Below, one piece after another: positions 7,991 to 10,118 of a stretch of 10,118 nt of DNA (the first letter of the stretch is position 1; each line of letters starts with the position of its first letter). The notes under the pieces are model-generated. The model had not been told where the DNA came from and made no database searches. It worked only from the letters and a program-made list of their open reading frames with translations. The stretch is from NCBI GenBank assembly GCA_937875885.1, contig CALEIO010000224.1, positions 1-10,118 of the forward strand. The letters run 5' to 3'. Both the position numbers and the translations under genes were made by a program. This stretch comes from an uncultured Clostridia bacterium (GTDB lineage: Bacteria > Bacillota > Clostridia > Oscillospirales > Acutalibacteraceae).

Positions 7991-8554
7991 TCACAGAAGT
8001 TTTTCGTTATATATTGCACGCTCGCCACCGATAAACTTGGGGCGGGTACGTGCACAAATTACCAATGCCTCACCAATCTTTCTTGTTGCAGTCTTAACGG
8101 GTACAGCAGTCTGCTTCAGATGCATTCCGATAAGTGTACCGCCAATATCGATTCCGGCATCAGCTCTGATATTTTCTACCATAACGGGATCATCAAACAA
8201 AGAATATGCAAGAGTTGCACTTGCTCCTCCTGCATGAGCATGAGGAATAACATTAACAATCTCAAGTCCCTGCTTTACTGCACATTCCCGCTCAACAACC
8301 AATGCACGGTTAAGATGTTCGCAGCACTGGGCAGCAAGATAGATTCCCTTGCTGCGAAGCTCGGGAAGAAGCACAGAGTAAACAGCCTGTGCTGCATCTG
8401 CACTTGAGCAGGTTCCGATTCGCTCTCCGATAATCTCGCTTGAAGAGCAACCCAACACAAGAACGTTTTCTGCTGTCAGATTAGCTTTCTCAAGCAGCTC
8501 GGAAAGTACAGAACTCATATTCTCTTTAATTATATTAGTATCTATCATACTCAT
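7991..8554 (-). CDS. ywlG: UPF0340/TIGR01440 family protein, YwlG-like
   Basis: This is a conserved Firmicutes protein of unknown function. The 187-residue product shows the family blocks in order: VLGCSSSEIIGERIGT (33-48), LAAQCCEHLNRALVVE (73-88), HAGGASATLAYS (107-118), the segment 122-145 with DPVMVE and the core ADAGIDIGGTLIGM, HLKQTAVPVK (145-154) and ARTRPKFIGGERAIY (168-182). The dense small-residue motifs and the Q-C-C-E-H-L-N-R-A-L block suggest an enzyme-like fold, but no reaction is established to my knowledge. The ATG at 8554 has GAGG 7 nt upstream. It is separated from rpsA by a hairpin and joined to the HD gene, whose Shine-Dalgarno overlaps its stop. Confidence 0.93.
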   Translation of the reverse strand: MSMIDTNIIKENMSSVLSELLEKANLTAENVLVLGCSSSEIIGERIGTCSSADAAQAVYSVLLPELRSKGIYLAAQCCEHLNRALVVERECAVKQGLEIVNVIPHAHAGGASATLAYSLFDDPVMVENIRADAGIDIGGTLIGMHLKQTAVPVKTATRKIGEALVICARTRPKFIGGERAIYNEKLL

Positions 8555-8578
8555 AAATATTCCTCACTATAAAACATT

Positions 8579-8607
8579 ACAGGCACCCCCATAAAGAGGA
8601 TGCCTGT
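8579..8607 (-). terminator. Hairpin between rpsA and ywlG, weak terminator or processing site
   Basis: A 12-bp stem, ACAGGCATCCTC with GGGGGTGCCTGT (two U-G wobbles), has a 5-nt loop. It lies 13 nt after the rpsA stop codon. The downstream side is AATGTTTTATAG, a poor T run, so termination is likely partial. Partial read-through would lower ywlG and ligA expression relative to the abundant S1. A processing or RNA-stabilising role is an alternative. Confidence 0.6.
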
Positions 8608-8620
8608 GAATTAGCATTAA

Positions 8621-9790
8621 TTATTCCTCAGTTGCTTCTTCTGCAACTGCTTCCTCTGCAGCGGGTGCTTCTTCAACAACCTCTGCCTCGGGAAGAAGAG
8701 CTCTTACAGAAAGGCTAACACGCTTCTTGTCATAGTCAACAGAAACGATCTGTGCCTCGAGCTCATCGCCAACGCTTACAACATCCTGGGGCTTAGCAAC
8801 GTGCTGGTTGGAAAGCTGAGAGATGTGGATAAGGCCGTCAATGCCGGGGATAACTGTAGCGAATGCGCCGAATGTTGTGATGCCTGCAATCTTAACCTTG
8901 CAAACAGTGCCTTCGGGATAGTCACGACGGAGGATCTCCCAAGGATTGTCCTCTGCCTTCTTGAAGCCGAGAGAAATCTTGTTTGTCTCAGCGTTGAAGT
9001 CTTTTACGTAAACCTCTACTGTGTCGCCAACGTTAACAACCTCAGAGGGATGCTTGATTCTGGACCAGCTGAGCTCGGAGATGTGAATCATACCGAATAC
9101 GCCGCCGAGATCAACAAATGCACCGTAGTTTGTAAGTGATCTTACAGTACCTGTGTAAGTCTTGCCTTCTTCTGCAGTTGCCCAGAAAGCATCAGCTGCA
9201 GCCTTGCGAGCTTCGTTTGTTACGCTGCGGATTGAACCGATAACGCGTCTCTTTCTTTCATCGATATCGATGATTCTGAACTTAACAGTCTGCTTGAGAA
9301 GCACGTCAAGCTCTTCGCCTCTTGCAACACCTGTAAGTGAAGCAGGAATGAATACTCTTGAGCCCATGGGGTATACAATAACGCCACCCTTAACAGCTTC
9401 AGCAACAACAGCTTCCATAACCTCTTCGCTGTCCTTAGCGTTGAGGATGTTCTGCCATGAAGCTTTTCTGTCATAGATACGCTTTGAGAGCTTCATTGTG
9501 CCTTCATTGTCGTTTGTTGACATGATGGTGAGGTTAAGCTTGTCGCCGACCTTGAGTTCCTGCATGGGGTCAGCTGTGGGGTCGTTACTGTATTCGTCTC
9601 TGGGAATGAAGCCGGCATACTTTCTGCCGATATCAACCTGAATCTCATTGGGCGCGATACTAACAACAACGCCAACTACATTCTGACTTGTGCTTGTATT
9701 ATCCATGCTGTCTACTGCAGCTAAGAAAAGCTCCTGATCCTGTGTCTCCTTCGATTTATTTGTTTGCATTTCGTTAAAGTTCTCTGTCAT
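8621..9790 (-). CDS. rpsA: Ribosomal protein S1 (four S1 domains)
   Basis: S1 binds single-stranded mRNA and, in some bacteria, helps the 30S subunit start translation. Counted from the ATG at 9790, the product has 389 residues with four S1 (OB-fold) repeats at about 36-103, 125-192, 208-278 and 292-364, and an acidic Glu/Ala tail. Repeat 3 (NYGAFVDLGGVFGMIHISEL) and repeat 4 (TFGAFATVIPGIDGLIHISQ) are closest to consensus. A strong AAAGGAGGT (9801-9809) precedes the start by about 10 nt. The reading frame stays open upstream to the window edge through an IspH tail and a DUF386 fragment, so in the native genome this may be the C-terminal half of an IspH-RpsA fusion, as in many Clostridia. GC content (30 of 60 in 9601-9660) is higher than in spoIIIA, as expected for a highly expressed gene. 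Confidence 0.93.
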   Translation of the reverse strand: MTENFNEMQTNKSKETQDQELFLAAVDSMDNTSTSQNVVGVVVSIAPNEIQVDIGRKYAGFIPRDEYSNDPTADPMQELKVGDKLNLTIMSTNDNEGTMKLSKRIYDRKASWQNILNAKDSEEVMEAVVAEAVKGGVIVYPMGSRVFIPASLTGVARGEELDVLLKQTVKFRIIDIDERKRRVIGSIRSVTNEARKAAADAFWATAEEGKTYTGTVRSLTNYGAFVDLGGVFGMIHISELSWSRIKHPSEVVNVGDTVEVYVKDFNAETNKISLGFKKAEDNPWEILRRDYPEGTVCKVKIAGITTFGAFATVIPGIDGLIHISQLSNQHVAKPQDVVSVGDELEAQIVSVDYDKKRVSLSVRALLPEAEVVEEAPAAEEAVAEEATEE

Positions 9791-9853
9791 AATAACTTTA
9801 ACCTCCTTTATAATTCGTGCAGGTGTGGATGCGCCTGCTGTTATACCAATTTT
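9791..9853 (-). pseudogene. ispH: C-terminal remnant of IspH (HMBPP reductase), in frame with rpsA
   Basis: IspH makes IPP and DMAPP from HMBPP in the MEP isoprenoid pathway. Only its last 21 codons are here: KIGITAGASTPARIIKEV plus KVI, the standard clostridial IspH ending. The three cysteines that hold the iron-sulphur cluster, and all other catalytic parts, are absent, so this piece has no enzyme activity. It is in frame with rpsA and carries the rpsA Shine-Dalgarno, which supports an original IspH-RpsA arrangement. Upstream it joins a DUF386 sequence within the shared GSEKIG region. Confidence 0.8.
9801..9809 (-). promoter_or_regulatory. Strong internal Shine-Dalgarno for rpsA inside the IspH tail
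   Basis: AAAGGAGGT stands 10 nt before the ATG at 9790 and lies within the codons for IIKEV of the IspH remnant. It allows S1 to be made on its own even when the reading frame is continuous with upstream coding sequence. This site decides the rpsA start chosen here. Confidence 0.75.
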
Positions 9854-10118
9854 TTCAGAGCCTTTAATCATACATTGAATATCAATATAGTTTCTATGAG
9901 ACTCGTATTTTGCATTATCTTTCGTTTCATAAGTCTGAATTGATGCATAGACTTTATCACCATCAATCTCATATTTTTTAGGCTGATAATCTTGACCATT
10001 TTCATACGTCCATTTTTGAAAAATCTTCCCTTTGCTCGTTGGATTTGGCAAATCGGGAACTTCATTAAATTCTATTTCTATTTCATACCCCCTCTTTACT
10101 CTTATTCCAGTAATAAGA
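9854..10118 (-). pseudogene. Fragment of a YhcH/YiaL/EbgC-family (DUF386) protein joined to the IspH tail
   Basis: DUF386 proteins are cupin-like and usually lie in sialic-acid or other sugar-use operons. The frame is open from the window edge with no ATG; the only nearby in-frame alternative start is a TTG at 10051 without a good Shine-Dalgarno. The family match is PKKYEIDGDKVYASIQTYET (counted from that TTG, residues 24-43), then KYESHRNYIDIQCMIKGSEK (48-67), which corresponds to the G-x-Y-E-x-x-G-D and E-x-H-x-x-Y-I-D-I-Q core with its metal-ligand His. The second half of the cupin fold is missing, replaced by the IspH tail. The residues upstream of NPTSKGKIFQKW do not look typical for the family. 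GC is low (19 of 60 in 9901-9960). It is either a broken gene or an assembly join. Confidence 0.72.

Noticed and set aside
8555..8578. Possible sigma-A promoter for ywlG around TTTATAGTG
   Set aside because: A -10-like TTATAG can be drawn, but no acceptable -35 lies 16-18 nt upstream, where the hairpin stem sits.
8621..10051. Treating the whole frame from the TTG at 10051 as one intact native gene
   Set aside because: The TTG falls inside DUF386-like sequence, the frame is open further upstream, and the join of two half families suggests a mosaic; rpsA has its own strong start at 9790.
9868..10065. Minus-strand frame of 65 codons starting with ATG at 10065
   Set aside because: It overlaps the DUF386 fragment in another frame, has no family resemblance and no good Shine-Dalgarno; the DUF386 frame carries clear motifs.

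Overview
The window comes from a spore-forming member of the Clostridia, most likely the Oscillospiraceae/Ruminococcaceae side of the order. The evidence is a complete eight-gene spoIIIA operon, a Firmicutes-type four-domain ribosomal protein S1, and an IspH C-terminal tail in frame directly ahead of S1, as in the IspH-RpsA fusions of many Clostridia. Every supported gene lies on the minus strand, so transcription runs from the right edge to the left edge, and coding density is very high.

Right part (about 7400-10118): rpsA (S1, start 9790) comes first. In front of it, in the same open frame, lie about 21 codons of the IspH C-terminus and then, instead of the rest of IspH, a fragment of a YhcH/YiaL (DUF386) sugar-metabolism protein that runs off the window. 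This mosaic is the oddest thing here. It is either an assembly chimera or a real recombination that removed the catalytic part of an essential isoprenoid enzyme. After a hairpin come ywlG (UPF0340) and an HD-domain hydrolase.

Middle part (5137-7381): ligA, the complete NAD-dependent DNA ligase, is followed 10 nt later by a 61-residue DUF6440 protein and a strong intrinsic terminator.

Left part (385-5133): spoIIIAA-AB-AC-AD-AE-AF-AG-AH form a tightly overlapping operon. It encodes the mother-cell half of the channel (SpoIIIA-SpoIIQ) that joins mother cell and forespore after engulfment. A very good sigma-E promoter precedes it. Two inverted matches to the SpoIIID consensus lie in and beside that promoter, and a dyad over the ribosome binding site could silence read-through transcripts from the ligA side. 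A terminator ends the operon. nusB (N-terminal 87 codons seen) then starts from its own sigma-A promoter with an extended -10.

The gene content is otherwise ordinary core genome. I found no mobile element, CRISPR array, tRNA or rRNA, and no convincing new defence or metabolic system. The points worth a second look are the rpsA 5' mosaic, the control region of spoIIIA, and a SpoIIIAG lacking the long insertion known from Bacillus.
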